A program made the translations under genes and the position numbers. Of a stretch of DNA of 64,000 nucleotides, positions 17,363-27,393 are shown piece by piece. This stretch comes from Rickettsiella endosymbiont of Miltochrista miniata. GTDB taxonomy: Bacteria; Pseudomonadota; Gammaproteobacteria; Diplorickettsiales; Diplorickettsiaceae. The notes beneath the pieces are model-generated. The model did no database searches. It saw only the letters and a list, made by a program, of their open reading frames with translations, and was not told the origin of the DNA. Position 1 is the stretch's first letter; the number at the start of each line of letters is the position of its first letter. The stretch spans positions 837,402 through 901,401 of the forward strand of contig NZ_OZ035017.1 in assembly GCF_964031245.1 (NCBI RefSeq). Reading direction: 5' to 3'.

Positions 17363-17956
17363 TCAACCAAAATAATACGCCAAACCAATGGAATAAAAAT
17401 CAGTACTGGGTATGCTGTTACCGCCGCCGACACTCTGAATGCGTGTCCAAGCTAAATCGATCGGAACAAAGGGGGTAATGTCGTAACTAAGACCGAGACC
17501 GAAACTGGGATTCCAGCTATCGGAGTATCCTAAGTAATTCCGACCATTCACGACAGCGGAACCATTGGCTTTAAGATACGCTAAACCTAATTTGGCATAA
17601 AGGTTCACGTTACTCGAAATAGGTAACATCGGTTTCGCCATGAAATCGATGGCTTTTTCACTTAAAGAAACATTTTGGCCGGGCACACCGCCGACGCCGG
17701 AGAAATCAACATCAGAAAATCGTGTATAACCAATTTCAAAAGCGATATTTTGATTAAATTGATAACCACCGGCGATGCGACCGGTGAAAGCCATTTTACT
17801 ACTAATCGATTGTGCAGCGGCATTGCTGGCTTCTTGGTGTGTGTCGGCGGTGCCGAGTTGACCTAAGATATAAAACCCAGGAATAGATGCACTGGCTAGC
17901 AGTGGAAAGCACCATGAAAAAATAAAAAGTATCTTAGTCCTAATTTTTTTCAACAT
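17363..17956 (-). CDS. Outer-membrane beta-barrel protein 9 (divergent member)
   Basis: A 197-residue exported barrel protein with signal peptide MLKKIRTKILFIFSWCFPLLASA and mature start SIPGFYILGQLGTADTHQEA. Strands include IAGGYQFNQNIAFEIGYTRF and VNLYAKLGLAYLKANG, and the last strand is DFYSIGLAYYFG. It is the shortest of the family and has short loops. A clear AAGGAG lies 11 bases before the ATG. It is the first gene of a divergent pair with ubiA; the AT-rich spacer at 17980-18005 (TATATAATATACC) probably holds its -10 region. Confidence 0.8.
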   Translation of the reverse strand: MLKKIRTKILFIFSWCFPLLASASIPGFYILGQLGTADTHQEASNAAAQSISSKMAFTGRIAGGYQFNQNIAFEIGYTRFSDVDFSGVGGVPGQNVSLSEKAIDFMAKPMLPISSNVNLYAKLGLAYLKANGSAVVNGRNYLGYSDSWNPSFGLGLSYDITPFVPIDLAWTRIQSVGGGNSIPSTDFYSIGLAYYFG

Positions 17957-18050
17957 GAACGACGCTCCTTGTGTATGAAGATCATCTTTATATAATATAC
18001 CTATTATCGATGCTTTGCAGTGTGACTGATCCTATTATACGATAAGCAGC

Positions 18051-18914
18051 ATGAACTACCACCCACGTTGGCGAGCTTACCTCACCTTGCTACGATTACA
18101 TCAACCGATAGGAATATTTTTATTATTGTGGCCAGCATTATGGGCGTTATGGATTGCAAGTGCGGGCCATGTGGATATTAAAATCCTCGCTTTATTTATC
18201 ATCGGTGCGGTGTTAACACGATCGCTGGGTTGCGTGATGAATGATATCGCGGATAGAAATCTGGATGGTTTTGTGGCAAGAACTCAGCATCGACCTTTAG
18301 CAACCGGCGCAGTGAGTTTGAAAGCGGCCGTGCTGATATTAATCATTTTGACTTTATTAGCGTTGTTAGTGGTCTGTCAATTGAATCGCTTAAGCATAGA
18401 ACTGGCGGTAATTGCGGTTGCTATGATAGTGCTCTATCCATTTACCAAACGCTATATCGAATGGCCGCAGTTATTTTTAGGTGTGGTGTTTGGTGCTTGG
18501 TCTATCTTGATGGCTTTTGCGGCAGAAACCGGAAAAATACCGGCCATTGCTTGGTTGTTGTTTTTGACCGCTTATGCGTGGTGTGTCGCTTATGATACCA
18601 TTTATGCCATGGTGGATAGAGAGGATGATAGGCGTGTGGGTATTAAATCCAGTGCGTTAGCGCTGGGCCGTCATGATGTGATGTTTATCGCTGCCCTAGA
18701 GTTAAGTTTTGTTTTACTATTAAGCATCATAGGTTTCTGCTTAAAAGCGCACATGCCTTATTATTTGATGTTGGCGTTGGCGGTTGGCTTACTTATTTAT
18801 CAACACTATTTAATTAAAAATCGAAAACCTGAATTGTGTTTTAAAGCGTTTTTGAATAATGCATGGATAGGTGGTTTAATATTTTTAGGATTTTTTTTCG
18901 GTGTACATGCTTAA
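18051..18914 (+). CDS. ubiA: 4-hydroxybenzoate octaprenyltransferase
   Basis: UbiA is the membrane enzyme that joins an all-trans polyprenyl chain to 4-hydroxybenzoate in ubiquinone synthesis. The 287-residue length is normal. The first Asp-rich motif NDIADRNLDGFVARTQ and the second motif AYDTIYAMVDREDDRRVG bind the Mg-diphosphate substrate, and about eight to nine hydrophobic helices are visible (for example GIFLLLWPALWALWIA near the N-terminus). No ubiC lies beside it. It ends 22 bases before coaD and the two are probably co-transcribed. The ribosome site before ATG is weak. Confidence 0.95.
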   Translation: MNYHPRWRAYLTLLRLHQPIGIFLLLWPALWALWIASAGHVDIKILALFIIGAVLTRSLGCVMNDIADRNLDGFVARTQHRPLATGAVSLKAAVLILIILTLLALLVVCQLNRLSIELAVIAVAMIVLYPFTKRYIEWPQLFLGVVFGAWSILMAFAAETGKIPAIAWLLFLTAYAWCVAYDTIYAMVDREDDRRVGIKSSALALGRHDVMFIAALELSFVLLLSIIGFCLKAHMPYYLMLALAVGLLIYQHYLIKNRKPELCFKAFLNNAWIGGLIFLGFFFGVHA

Positions 18915-18936
18915 GCTTATAGGTAAGAGGTGATCC

Positions 18937-19422
18937 GTGAAAACCAAAGTGATCTATCCCGGTACTTTTGATCCAATGACCAATGGCCATCTGGATCTCG
19001 TGCAACGTGCTGCGCGTTTGTTTGAAACCGTGATAGTTGCAGTGGCGAAAAATCCGAGTAAAACGCCGGCTTTTTCTGTCGATGAGCGTATCCATTTAGC
19101 CAAACAGGTATTAAGCGATCTGAATAATGTGCAGGTACATGGTTTTGATGGTTTGTTAATCAATTGTGCGAAAGACTATAACGCGCATGTCATTTTACGG
19201 GGTTTGCGTGCGGTGTCTGATTTTGAGTATGAGTTTCAATTGGCGAGTATGAATCGAAAAATGATGCCTGATTTGGAAACCTTATTTTTAACTCCGGCCG
19301 AACAGCATTCCTTCATCTCGGCTAATTTAGTCAGAGAAATTGCCAGTCTCGGAGGCAACGTGGCGCAGTTTGTACCGGCGGTGGTGGCAGAGGCTTTACA
19401 AGCTAAGTTTAAACGAACATGA
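18937..19422 (+). CDS. coaD: Phosphopantetheine adenylyltransferase
   Basis: CoaD makes dephospho-CoA from 4'-phosphopantetheine and ATP, the penultimate step of coenzyme A synthesis. The 161-residue protein has the nucleotidyltransferase motif [19 protein letters not shown] with the TxGH-type [24 protein letters not shown] in the middle and the ATP-binding [15 protein letters not shown] near the end. The start is GTG with AGAGGTG just upstream. It gives CoA to the fatty-acid cluster a few genes downstream, although a repeat cluster separates them. Confidence 0.96.
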   Translation: MKTKVIYPGTFDPMTNGHLDLVQRAARLFETVIVAVAKNPSKTPAFSVDERIHLAKQVLSDLNNVQVHGFDGLLINCAKDYNAHVILRGLRAVSDFEYEFQLASMNRKMMPDLETLFLTPAEQHSFISANLVREIASLGGNVAQFVPAVVAEALQAKFKRT

Positions 19423-19442
19423 GTATTGTTTTAAAGAGTATT

Positions 19443-19804
<362 letters not shown>

Positions 19805-19814
19805 AAAACGCCGG

Positions 19815-19843
19815 TTGTTTTTTCGACCATCAGACCGCATAAT
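19815..19843 (+). promoter_or_regulatory. Candidate promoter for rpmF-plsX-fab cluster
   Basis: TTGTTT (19815-19820) and CATAAT (19838-19843) are spaced by 17 bases, 37 bases before the rpmF start. Match to consensus is moderate. Confidence 0.4.
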
Positions 19844-19880
19844 ATGCGTCTTTTAGAATTGCTTACATAAGAGGGCCATC

Positions 19881-20057
19881 ATGGCAGTCCAAAAATCACG
19901 TAAATCTCGCTCGAAAAGAAACATGCGCCGTGCGCATGATGCATTAACTTCGCCAGCTGTCTCGATTGATGCAACCAGTGGCGAAACCCATATCCGCCAC
20001 CACATCACCAAAGATGGCTATTATCGTGGAAAAAAGGTCCTAAAAGCCAAGGAATAA
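19881..20057 (+). CDS. rpmF: 50S ribosomal protein L32
   Basis: A 58-residue ribosomal protein of the large subunit, identified from [20 protein letters not shown], the central [17 protein letters not shown] and the basic tail [10 protein letters not shown]. The His/Arg-rich N-terminus and the length are typical; it lacks the zinc-binding Cys found in some L32 forms. GAGGGCC precedes ATG. As in most gammaproteobacteria it stands directly before plsX (8-base gap), tying ribosome and lipid synthesis, but the usual upstream yceD is missing and the ferredoxin takes its place. Confidence 0.96.
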   Translation: MAVQKSRKSRSKRNMRRAHDALTSPAVSIDATSGETHIRHHITKDGYYRGKKVLKAKE

Positions 20058-20065
20058 CACCTTAA

Positions 20066-21103
20066 ATGTCTCGTTATACTCTGGCTATCGATGCTATGGG
20101 AGGCGACTACGGTCCCTCCGTGATAGTACCCGCTGTGCTCTTAGCCCTTCAGGAGGAGCCTGAACTACATATTATTCTTGTCGGTGACTTGGATGCCTTG
20201 CAAGAGCAGTTGAAGCTGGCAAAAACCAAGCCAATGTCGAGTCAATTGACGCTACACGCATCAAGTCAAGTCGTATCCATGGACGAACCTCCGGCTTTGG
20301 CGTTGCGTAATAAAAAAGATTCTTCCATGCGCGTTGCGATTAATTTAGTCAAAGAAGGCGAGGCTCAGGCGTGCGTCAGCGCCGGCAATACCGGAGCATT
20401 GATGGCGACTGCACGTTTTGTATTGAAAACCATACCGGGCATTGATAGACCGGCTATCAGTGCGATGCTCCCCACTATGAAAGAACAGACCAAAGTGCGT
20501 GTCTTAGATCTGGGCGCGAATGTCGATACTGAAGTTGAACATCTACTGCAATTTGCCATTATGGGCTCGGTATTAAGTTCTGAGATCGACAATATTCCGA
20601 GTCCGCGCGTAGCCTTATTGAATATTGGTTCTGAAGAAATCAAAGGCAATGAGCAGGTTAAAAAGGCCGCTGAATTATTAAAGAATGCACACATCAATTA
20701 TATCGGATACATCGAGGGCGATGCCATTTATCAAGGTTTAGCGGATGTGATCGTCTGTGATGGCTTTGTCGGCAATGTCGCGTTGAAAGTCACCGAAGGT
20801 GTGGCAAAATTAATGAGCCATTATATTAAATTAGCGTTTAATCGTAATTGGTTTTCACGTCTCTCCGGTTTAATGGCGTTACATGTATTGAAAGGATTAC
20901 GTAAACAATTTGATCCGGCGCACTATAACGGCGCAAGCTTAGTGGGTTTGCGTGGCATAGTGATTAAAAGTCACGGCAGCGCGAACGTATTCGCTTTTAA
21001 AAATGCGATTAATGAAGCAATTTTAGAAGTGCAAAAAAATATTCCCGAACGTATACGCGAACAAGTGACCGGTTTATTGAAGGAATCTGAACAGTCTTTA
21101 TGA
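20066..21103 (+). CDS. plsX: Phosphate acyltransferase PlsX
   Basis: PlsX converts acyl-ACP to acyl-phosphate, the donor for PlsY in phospholipid synthesis, at the inner face of the membrane. The 345-residue protein starts [16 protein letters not shown] (the family's AMGGD motif) and contains [19 protein letters not shown] and [11 protein letters not shown]. Length is normal. Its stop overlaps the fabH start by four bases (ATGA), which implies translational coupling. Confidence 0.96.
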   Translation: MSRYTLAIDAMGGDYGPSVIVPAVLLALQEEPELHIILVGDLDALQEQLKLAKTKPMSSQLTLHASSQVVSMDEPPALALRNKKDSSMRVAINLVKEGEAQACVSAGNTGALMATARFVLKTIPGIDRPAISAMLPTMKEQTKVRVLDLGANVDTEVEHLLQFAIMGSVLSSEIDNIPSPRVALLNIGSEEIKGNEQVKKAAELLKNAHINYIGYIEGDAIYQGLADVIVCDGFVGNVALKVTEGVAKLMSHYIKLAFNRNWFSRLSGLMALHVLKGLRKQFDPAHYNGASLVGLRGIVIKSHGSANVFAFKNAINEAILEVQKNIPERIREQVTGLLKESEQSL

Positions 21104-22050
21104 AATATTCACGTATTGCAGGCACCGGTAGTTATTTGCCGGAAAGAATACTAACCAATGCCGAACTTGAAAAAATGGTGGCTACCACGGATGAATGGAT
21201 AGTCGAACGTACCGGCATACGCGAACGTCACATTATTGGTCCTAACGATAGCACCGCGAGTATGGCGACCGCGGCTGCAAAAAAAGCCTTGCTGGCGGCC
21301 GATGTTACCGCAAAAGATATAGAGCTGATTATCGTTGCCACGAGCACCCCCGATAAATTTTTTCCTAGTACCGCCTGTTTAGTACAAGCGGCGTTGGGTG
21401 AAGATGGTTGCCCGGCCTTTGATGTCGTAGCGGCTTGCGCGGGTTTTAATTATGCTTTGAGTGTTGCTGATCAATTTATTCGTAACGGTGTGGTTCAGAC
21501 GGCACTCGTCATCGGCAGTGAAAGCATGTCGAATATTATCAATTGGGAAGATCGTTCGACCTGTATTTTATTTGGTGACGGGGCCGGTGCGGTGCTCCTG
21601 CAAGCCGCCAAAGAACCAGGCATTATTTCTGCCCATCTACATGCTGCGGGATCTTATAAAGATTTATTGTCACTAGGTACCGGTTTAAAAAAGGATGATG
21701 TTCCGCATCTTAAAATGCAAGGTAGTGATGTGTTTAAGATTGCGGTGAATAAATTAAGTGCGGTATTAGAAGAAACTTTAGCCGCGAATAAGATAAATAA
21801 AAAAGATATTGATTGGTTAATTCCGCATCAGGCTAATTTACGTATTATTCAAGCCATGGCGAATAAACTTAAAATGACCATGCAGCATGTGGTGGTGACA
21901 TTAGATCAACATGGCAATACATCAGCTGCTTCTATTCCGTTAGCTTTAGATGTTGCGGTGCGAGATGGCCGTGTGCAACGTGGACAATTATTATTAATGG
22001 AAAGCTTTGGCGCAGGGTTAACCTGGGGTTCTGCTTTAGTACGCTACTAA
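21100..22050 (+). CDS. fabH: 3-oxoacyl-ACP synthase III
   Basis: FabH starts fatty-acid synthesis by condensing acetyl-CoA with malonyl-ACP. The 316-residue protein has the catalytic triad of the family: Cys in [12 protein letters not shown], His in IPHQANLRI and Asn in [10 protein letters not shown]; the GDGAGAVLL stretch is also conserved. It overlaps plsX by four bases. A repeat cluster of about 80 bases was inserted between it and fabD, so the operon may be partly decoupled here. Confidence 0.96.
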   Translation: MKYSRIAGTGSYLPERILTNAELEKMVATTDEWIVERTGIRERHIIGPNDSTASMATAAAKKALLAADVTAKDIELIIVATSTPDKFFPSTACLVQAALGEDGCPAFDVVAACAGFNYALSVADQFIRNGVVQTALVIGSESMSNIINWEDRSTCILFGDGAGAVLLQAAKEPGIISAHLHAAGSYKDLLSLGTGLKKDDVPHLKMQGSDVFKIAVNKLSAVLEETLAANKINKKDIDWLIPHQANLRIIQAMANKLKMTMQHVVVTLDQHGNTSAASIPLALDVAVRDGRVQRGQLLLMESFGAGLTWGSALVRY

Positions 22051-22057
22051 AAATGTG

Positions 22058-22137
22058 TAGATTGCCGCGCGCTACGCGCTCGCAATGACGAGGAGAACAC
22101 CGTCATGGCGAGCGAATGCAATGAGCGTGGCCATCCA
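22058..22137. repeat. Family A followed by family B repeat
   Basis: A copy of A at 22058-22090 and a B copy (CCGTCATGGCGAGCGAATG...GTGGCCATCC) at 22101-22136, inside the fatty-acid synthesis cluster between fabH and fabD. Confidence 0.85.
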
Positions 22138-22187
22138 TATGTACATTGCTGAGTTCTATTTATGGACTATCTAAATGAGTAATTATA

Positions 22188-23117
22188 ATGACTAAAAAAA
22201 TTGCATTTATTTTTCCGGGGCAAGGTTCGCAAACATTAGGTATGTTAGCCGAGTTTGCTAAAGACTATCCTTTAATTCAAGAAACATTCATGGAGGCTTC
22301 ACACGTCTTAAAGTTTGATTTATGGGAATTGTGTCAAGAAGGTCCAGAGGCTGCACTCAATCAAACGGAAAATACACAACCGGCTTTGTTGACAGCGAGC
22401 GTGGCTTTATGGCGAGTTTGGAAGCAACAGCGTGGTATTAAACCGACCTTTATGGCAGGTCATAGCTTGGGTGAATACTCTGCATTAGTATGCGGCGATG
22501 CGCTGGACTTTATGACAGCGGTACGTTTGGTGGCTGAACGAGGACGTTTAATGCAGGCAGCAGTTCCGCCTGGCGTCGGTGCGATGGCGGCTATCGTGGG
22601 TTTAGACAATGATAAATTACAGGCTTTATGTGAGTCGCTGGCTGAAGGTCAAGTCTTAGCGCCAGCGAATTATAATGCCATCGGACAAACGGTGGTGGCA
22701 GGGAATGCGGCTGCGGTGGGTCGATTGGTCGAACACGCCAAACAAGCCGGTGCTAAATTAGCGAAACTTATTCCCGTTAGTGTGCCATCACATTGTGCTT
22801 TAATGAAACCCGCTGCAGAACATTTAGCAGAAACCTTGCAAACTATTCATATTTCAGTACCCCATATCCCTTTTATCAATAATGTCGATGTCGGTATCGA
22901 ACACGATCCGATTATGATAAAAAAAGCTTTAGTCGAACAACTGTATAATCCCGTACGTTGGGTAGAAATAATTCAAGCGCTTGAGAAACGTGGGATCGAA
23001 GAATTTATTGAATGTGGTCCGGGCAAAGTATTAACCGGTTTAAATAAGCGTATCACATCGATACCCACACTCTCGATACAGGATCCGGAAATACTCCAAG
23101 AAGCCTTAATCGGTTAA
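22188..23117 (+). CDS. fabD: Malonyl-CoA:ACP transacylase
   Basis: FabD loads malonyl groups onto acyl carrier protein. The 309-residue protein shows the FPGQGSQ motif at the N-terminus, the nucleophile in GHSLGEYSAL, the substrate Arg in RLVAERGRLMQ and the His of VPSHCALM, with GPGKVLTGL near the C-terminus. Length and order (fabH-fabD-fabG-acpP-fabF) match other gammaproteobacteria. It ends 10 bases before fabG. Confidence 0.96.
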   Translation: MTKKIAFIFPGQGSQTLGMLAEFAKDYPLIQETFMEASHVLKFDLWELCQEGPEAALNQTENTQPALLTASVALWRVWKQQRGIKPTFMAGHSLGEYSALVCGDALDFMTAVRLVAERGRLMQAAVPPGVGAMAAIVGLDNDKLQALCESLAEGQVLAPANYNAIGQTVVAGNAAAVGRLVEHAKQAGAKLAKLIPVSVPSHCALMKPAAEHLAETLQTIHISVPHIPFINNVDVGIEHDPIMIKKALVEQLYNPVRWVEIIQALEKRGIEEFIECGPGKVLTGLNKRITSIPTLSIQDPEILQEALIG

Positions 23118-23127
23118 GGGAAGATTT

Positions 23128-23868
23128 ATGTTATTAAAGAATAAAGTCGCTTTGGTAACCGGCGCCAGTCGTGGTATTGGCGCAGCGATTGCTGTCGCGC
23201 TAGCACAACAAGGTGCACTGGTTGCTGGAACAGCAACCAGTGTTGCCGGCGCAGAAAAAATTTCCCACACATTGCAAGAGCAAGGCTTGAAAGGTAAAGG
23301 TTTTGTTTTAAATTTAAACGATGAAGCGTCGATAAAAAATTTAATGGGCGAATTAGCTACGTTTGGGCTGCCTAATATATTGGTGAATAATGCAGGCATT
23401 ACGCGTGATAATCTTTTATTGCGGATGAAAGCTGATGAATGGAATGCTGTGCTAGAGACTAATTTAAGCGCCGTTTTTAAATTAACGCAACTGTGTTTAA
23501 AGCCGATGTTGAAAGCACAGTATGGACGTATTATTAATATTGCTTCTATAGTAGGGTGTACTGGAAATCCAGGCCAAGCCAATTATGCCGCTGCAAAAGC
23601 CGGATTAATCGGTTTTACTAAAGCTTTAGCGCAAGAAGTTGCAACACGGCATATCACTGCTAATGTTGTGGCGCCAGGATTTGTAGAAACCGATATGACC
23701 CGTCAATTAAATGAAAAGCAACGCACATCGTTACTAGAAAAAATTCCAGTGCGACGATTAGGCTCAGCGATGGACATCGCGCATGCCTGTGTTTTTTTAG
23801 CATCGGAGTGGGCTGACTATGTGACAGGTAATACTTTACATGTCAACGGCGGAATGTATATGAATTGA
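23128..23868 (+). CDS. fabG: 3-oxoacyl-ACP reductase
   Basis: FabG is the NADPH-dependent reductase of the elongation cycle. The 246-residue short-chain dehydrogenase has the cofactor motif TGASRGIGAAIA, the NNAGITRDN motif and the catalytic Ser and Tyr-x3-Lys (INIASIVG and YAAAKAG). It also keeps PGFVETDMT and ends in VNGGMYMN, typical of FabG. GGGAAG precedes the ATG. Downstream, inverted arms TTAAGTTTA/TAAACTTAA at 23892-23915 could be a weak terminator or attenuator before acpP. Confidence 0.96.
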   Translation: MLLKNKVALVTGASRGIGAAIAVALAQQGALVAGTATSVAGAEKISHTLQEQGLKGKGFVLNLNDEASIKNLMGELATFGLPNILVNNAGITRDNLLLRMKADEWNAVLETNLSAVFKLTQLCLKPMLKAQYGRIINIASIVGCTGNPGQANYAAAKAGLIGFTKALAQEVATRHITANVVAPGFVETDMTRQLNEKQRTSLLEKIPVRRLGSAMDIAHACVFLASEWADYVTGNTLHVNGGMYMN

Positions 23869-24007
23869 ACAGGGATGGCTTTTAACATGGTTTAAGTTTA
23901 TAAGCGTAAACTTAATTAGTTAATTTGAGTAAAGTGACTTGCGTTCATTCAGGAATTGAATAAACTAAGCGACAGGTTTTATTTATACTAAATAGGGGAG
24001 ATTCTCA

Positions 24008-24274
24008 GTGAGTACAATCGAAGAACGTGTCAAGAAGGTAGTGGTTAATCAACTTGAAATAAAAGAAGAAGAAGCCACTATGGAAGCTTCTTTTGTCGAT
24101 GATTTAGGTGCCGATTCTTTAGACACCGTCGAATTAGTCATGGCTTTAGAAGAAGAATTCGATACCGAAATCCCAGATGAAGAAGCTGAAAAAATTCGCA
24201 CTATTCAGCAAGCCGTCGATTATATCAAACAACATCAAGTCGAAACTGAAGACTCTGAAGAAACTGAAGAATAA
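24008..24274 (+). CDS. acpP: Acyl carrier protein
   Basis: The 88-residue ACP carries growing acyl chains on a 4'-phosphopantetheine arm attached to the Ser of [20 protein letters not shown]. It is strongly acidic and about ten residues longer than the E. coli protein because of a C-terminal Glu/Asp/Thr tail ([11 protein letters not shown]). The start is GTG with AGGGGAG eight bases upstream. The 139-base gap after fabG contains TATACT at 23984-23989, so acpP probably has its own promoter, fitting its high demand. Confidence 0.96.
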   Translation: MSTIEERVKKVVVNQLEIKEEEATMEASFVDDLGADSLDTVELVMALEEEFDTEIPDEEAEKIRTIQQAVDYIKQHQVETEDSEETEE

Positions 24275-24319
24275 TTACATCCAAAATATAAGTCAGTTTT
24301 TTATTTGTAGGGGGCGAAC

Positions 24320-25594
24320 GTGAAAAAAAAGCGACGTATAGTGGTAACCGGTGTGGGTATGATGACACCGTTAGGTCTTAATACCAAAACAACTTGGGAA
24401 GCGATATTGGCAGGAAAAAGCGGCGTTTCTGCTATCACCCAATTTGATGTTTCCGCTTTTCCCTGTCAAATTTCTGCCAGTGTGCGTGATTTTCAAGCAG
24501 AAAAATATGGTATTACACCGAAAGATGGCCGCAAAATGGATTTATTTATTCAATACGGTTTAGCGGCGGCAATAGAAGCGATGGCGGATTCAAAACTCGA
24601 AGTGACTGAAAAAAATGCCGACAGGATCGGTGTTGCGGTAGGCTCAGGGATTGGTGGTTTACCTTTCATTGAAGAAAACCACACTAAATTAGAACAAGGT
24701 GGCCCCAGAAAAATATCTCCTTTTTTTATCCCGGGTGCTATTACCAATATGTTAGCCGGTCAAATTTCTATACGCTATGGGTTACGCGGTCCTAATATTG
24801 CCGTAGTAACGGCCTGTACCACGGGTACACACAATATCGGTTTGGGTGCAAGGACCATACTTTATGGCGATGCAGATGTCATGGTAGTGGGCGGTTCAGA
24901 AATGGCGACGACACCGTTAGGTTTAGGTGGATTTTCTGCTTGTCGTGCTTTATCTAATCGTAACAAAGATCCACAAGCGGCCAGTCGTCCATGGGATAAA
25001 GCGCGCGATGGTTTTGTGTTAGGCGACGGCGCCGGTGTTTTAGTTCTAGAAGAATATGAACGCGCCAAACAACGTAATGCACCAATCTACGCCGAATTGG
25101 TGGGTTTTGGTATGAGTGCCGATGCTTATCATATGACCAGTCCAGCGCCAGACGGGCAGGGTGCGATGACAGCGATGTTAAATACTTTGCATGATGCCAA
25201 TATCGATAAAGAAAAAGTCGCTTATATCAATGCGCATGCCACATCGACGTTACAAGGTGATTATTTAGAGTTAAGAGCCATCCGTCGTGTGTTTGGCGAA
25301 TATGCAAAAAAGATGGCGATTAGTTCGACTAAATCGATGACCGGCCATTTGTTAGGTGCAGCGGGCGCGGTGGAAGCTATTTTTACTATTTTGGCACTCA
25401 AAGAACAAAAGGCGCCGCCGACTATTAATTTAGATAATCCAGGCAATCCACCTGAGCTCAATATTCCTGATGATGATTTTGTCGATCTGAATTTTGTCCC
25501 GAATGTACCACAAGAATTAAAAATGGATTATGCGTTATCTAATTCTTTTGGATTTGGTGGAACCAATGCGTCATTGCTGTTTGCAAGATTGTGA
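24320..25594 (+). CDS. fabF: 3-oxoacyl-ACP synthase II
   Basis: FabF elongates acyl-ACP with malonyl-ACP. The 424-residue enzyme shows the active-site Cys in [15 protein letters not shown], the two His in [11 protein letters not shown] and [11 protein letters not shown], and the C-terminal [22 protein letters not shown] in place of the commoner TACATGAH is a mild variation. GTG start with AGGGGGC upstream. The next gene starts seven bases after its stop; pabC, which often follows, is absent. Confidence 0.96.
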   Translation: MKKKRRIVVTGVGMMTPLGLNTKTTWEAILAGKSGVSAITQFDVSAFPCQISASVRDFQAEKYGITPKDGRKMDLFIQYGLAAAIEAMADSKLEVTEKNADRIGVAVGSGIGGLPFIEENHTKLEQGGPRKISPFFIPGAITNMLAGQISIRYGLRGPNIAVVTACTTGTHNIGLGARTILYGDADVMVVGGSEMATTPLGLGGFSACRALSNRNKDPQAASRPWDKARDGFVLGDGAGVLVLEEYERAKQRNAPIYAELVGFGMSADAYHMTSPAPDGQGAMTAMLNTLHDANIDKEKVAYINAHATSTLQGDYLELRAIRRVFGEYAKKMAISSTKSMTGHLLGAAGAVEAIFTILALKEQKAPPTINLDNPGNPPELNIPDDDFVDLNFVPNVPQELKMDYALSNSFGFGGTNASLLFARL

Positions 25595-25600
25595 GATCTA

Positions 25601-26692
25601 ATGAAGAGATTGACTCTGATTGCCTTAGTCATTCTGGTCGTCGCTTTTTTATTAACCTATTTTGTTGCGCATTATCACCGGTTTTTACAATCGCCTTTAA
25701 GTAAAACGCAAACGATACACATTGTATTTGCACCTGGTGCTTCGGTGCATCATTTAATCGCGGACTTACAGCAGCTAGGCGACATGCCACATCCGCGTTT
25801 TTTCTTATTATTAGCCTATGTTAAAGGAGCGACCAGTAAATTAAAACCTGGTGAATATCAATTTGATCCAGGGACGACGCCCGGTCAGATGTTGGACCAA
25901 ATGTTAGCCGGAAAAGCCATTTTTCATCGCTTTACCATTGTTGAAGGGTGGACGTTTCAACAATTAATCAACGCATTAAATAATTTAACCGTCGTTAAAC
26001 ATCAACTAAATCACATATCACCGGAACAAATCTTAGCTAATTTGGGTTTACCCGCGCAGAATCCGGAAGGTTTATTTTATCCTGCGACGTATTATTTCAG
26101 CGCTGGATCTAAAGATAGCGATTTATTAAAATGGTCCTATCAGTTAATGGAAAAAAAATTACATGAAGCCTGGAAAGCGCGCGCTGACGATTTACCGTAT
26201 AAAACTTCTTATCAAGCACTGATAGCCGCCTCCTTAGTTGAAAAAGAAACCGCGATTGCTAAAGAACGACCGATGATTGCGGGTGTGATCGTGCGGCGTT
26301 TGCAGGCGGGTATCCCTTTGCAAATTGATGCCAGTATTATTTATGGTTTAGGTGTACATTACACGGGTAAACTAACTATTGAAGATCTACGTAAAGACAC
26401 ACCTTACAATACCTATACACGTAGAGGTTTGCCACCTACACCGATAGGCAGTCCGAGTTTGGCTTCCATTGTTGCTGTTTTGCATCCGGATCATAGTCAA
26501 AATTTATATTTTGTAGCAAAAGGCGATGGCACACATCAGTTTTCTGCGCATTTAGCTGAACATAATTTAGCGGTACAACTTTATCAACTCGATCGACGTT
26601 ATCCGTACGTGAAGAAAAGAAGATCCTGTCAAAGTCTTTGGTATCTCAGTAAGTCGATGCGGACGTTTTTTTGTAAACTGAATGAACTTTAG
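25601..26692 (+). CDS. mltG: Endolytic murein transglycosylase MltG
   Basis: MltG (YceG) is an inner-membrane lytic transglycosylase that cuts nascent glycan strands. The 363-residue protein has one N-terminal membrane anchor (LIALVILVVAFLLTYFVAHY), a LysM-like region and the catalytic domain with the active Glu in AASLVEKETAIAKERP, plus IYGLG, TPYNTYTRRGLPPTPIGSP and NLYFVAKGDGTHQFS. The C-terminus has a basic Cys-containing extension (KKRRSCQSLWYLSKSMRTFF) beyond the normal end near YPYVKK. In relatives tmk, holB and tatD follow; here they lie 8.6 kb away. Confidence 0.95.
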   Translation: MKRLTLIALVILVVAFLLTYFVAHYHRFLQSPLSKTQTIHIVFAPGASVHHLIADLQQLGDMPHPRFFLLLAYVKGATSKLKPGEYQFDPGTTPGQMLDQMLAGKAIFHRFTIVEGWTFQQLINALNNLTVVKHQLNHISPEQILANLGLPAQNPEGLFYPATYYFSAGSKDSDLLKWSYQLMEKKLHEAWKARADDLPYKTSYQALIAASLVEKETAIAKERPMIAGVIVRRLQAGIPLQIDASIIYGLGVHYTGKLTIEDLRKDTPYNTYTRRGLPPTPIGSPSLASIVAVLHPDHSQNLYFVAKGDGTHQFSAHLAEHNLAVQLYQLDRRYPYVKKRRSCQSLWYLSKSMRTFFCKLNEL

Positions 26693-26735
26693 TATTTTTT
26701 ATCTATGGAGTTGAGACGAAAGTTTAGCTAACTTT

Positions 26736-26821
26736 CGTCATTGCGAGCGCGGAGCGCGCGGCAATCTAAGCAATATAAAACTATGGATGGCCACGCTCAT
26801 TACATTCGCTCGCCATGACGG
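26736..26821. repeat. Family A plus inverted family B repeat pair
   Basis: A copy of A (26736-26767) and a reverse B copy (26784-26821) just after mltG, at the left edge of the insertion that splits the mltG-tmk cluster. Confidence 0.85.
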
Positions 26822-26837
26822 TGATTTTTTATCCTAT

Positions 26838-27119
26838 TTAATGTATGTAGCGAATTAAGCTGACTAACACGGTAGCTTGAACGGCAGAAACGCCAAGAAC
26901 CCATTTAGCTATTTGAGCATTAAGACTGGCTTTAATTTTTTCAATCTCTAGAATAATATCGCGTCTTACTTCAGCTAAGTCTTGCTTAGTCGTAATATTA
27001 TCTTCAATCACCTCTGAAAGGATTCCAACTTGCGCTTCAGCATGCGCAGAAGGTACACCTGCTTTCTCAAGTTTTTTAGCCCATGCTAAGGTATCAAATC
27101 GCATTAGTGTACTCGTCAT
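26838..27119 (-). CDS. Small coiled-coil membrane-anchored protein (DUF1640-like)
   Basis: This is 93 residues from ATG at 27119, chosen because AGGA lies eight bases upstream; earlier ATGs lack a site. The sequence MTSTLMRFDTLAWAKKLEKA is followed by a helix ending in AEAQVGILSEVIEDN, a charged coiled coil (TTKQDLAEVRRDIILEIEKI) and a C-terminal hydrophobic helix (WVLGVSAVQATVLVSLI). This layout matches bacterial DUF1640/CCDC90-like proteins of unknown function. It is oriented against its neighbours and lies in the segment between mltG and the giant toxin gene. Confidence 0.7.
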   Translation of the reverse strand: MTSTLMRFDTLAWAKKLEKAGVPSAHAEAQVGILSEVIEDNITTKQDLAEVRRDIILEIEKIKASLNAQIAKWVLGVSAVQATVLVSLIRYIH

Positions 27120-27393
27120 GGTTGCCATCCTGCTTTTATTATAAGTGATGAGTGGTTCCTGCACTTAGTACCCATTATATACCTATTTCTACTTAGAAAA
27201 ACAGCATTTTGCATCGTTCTTATTTTTTTATTGTTAATAATTTTATTAGATATCAATATCTTTTTTAATAAAAAACTGTATATTAAAAATAGTTAATAAA
27301 ATCACTATACAGAATTAAAAATTATCGTTATATTTCGCGCCCACTTAAATATAAGAAATTTTAATTTTTAATAAAACAGAGAAAAATAAAAAA

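Noticed and set aside
27120..27164. Longer N-terminus for the coiled-coil gene at 26838
   Set aside because: The ATG at 27164 has no ribosome site, whereas ATG at 27119 has AGGA eight bases upstream.
27300..27393. PmrA-type TTAAT direct repeats upstream of the giant toxin
   Set aside because: TTAA motifs are present but not at the 11-base spacing; the region is simply AT-rich.
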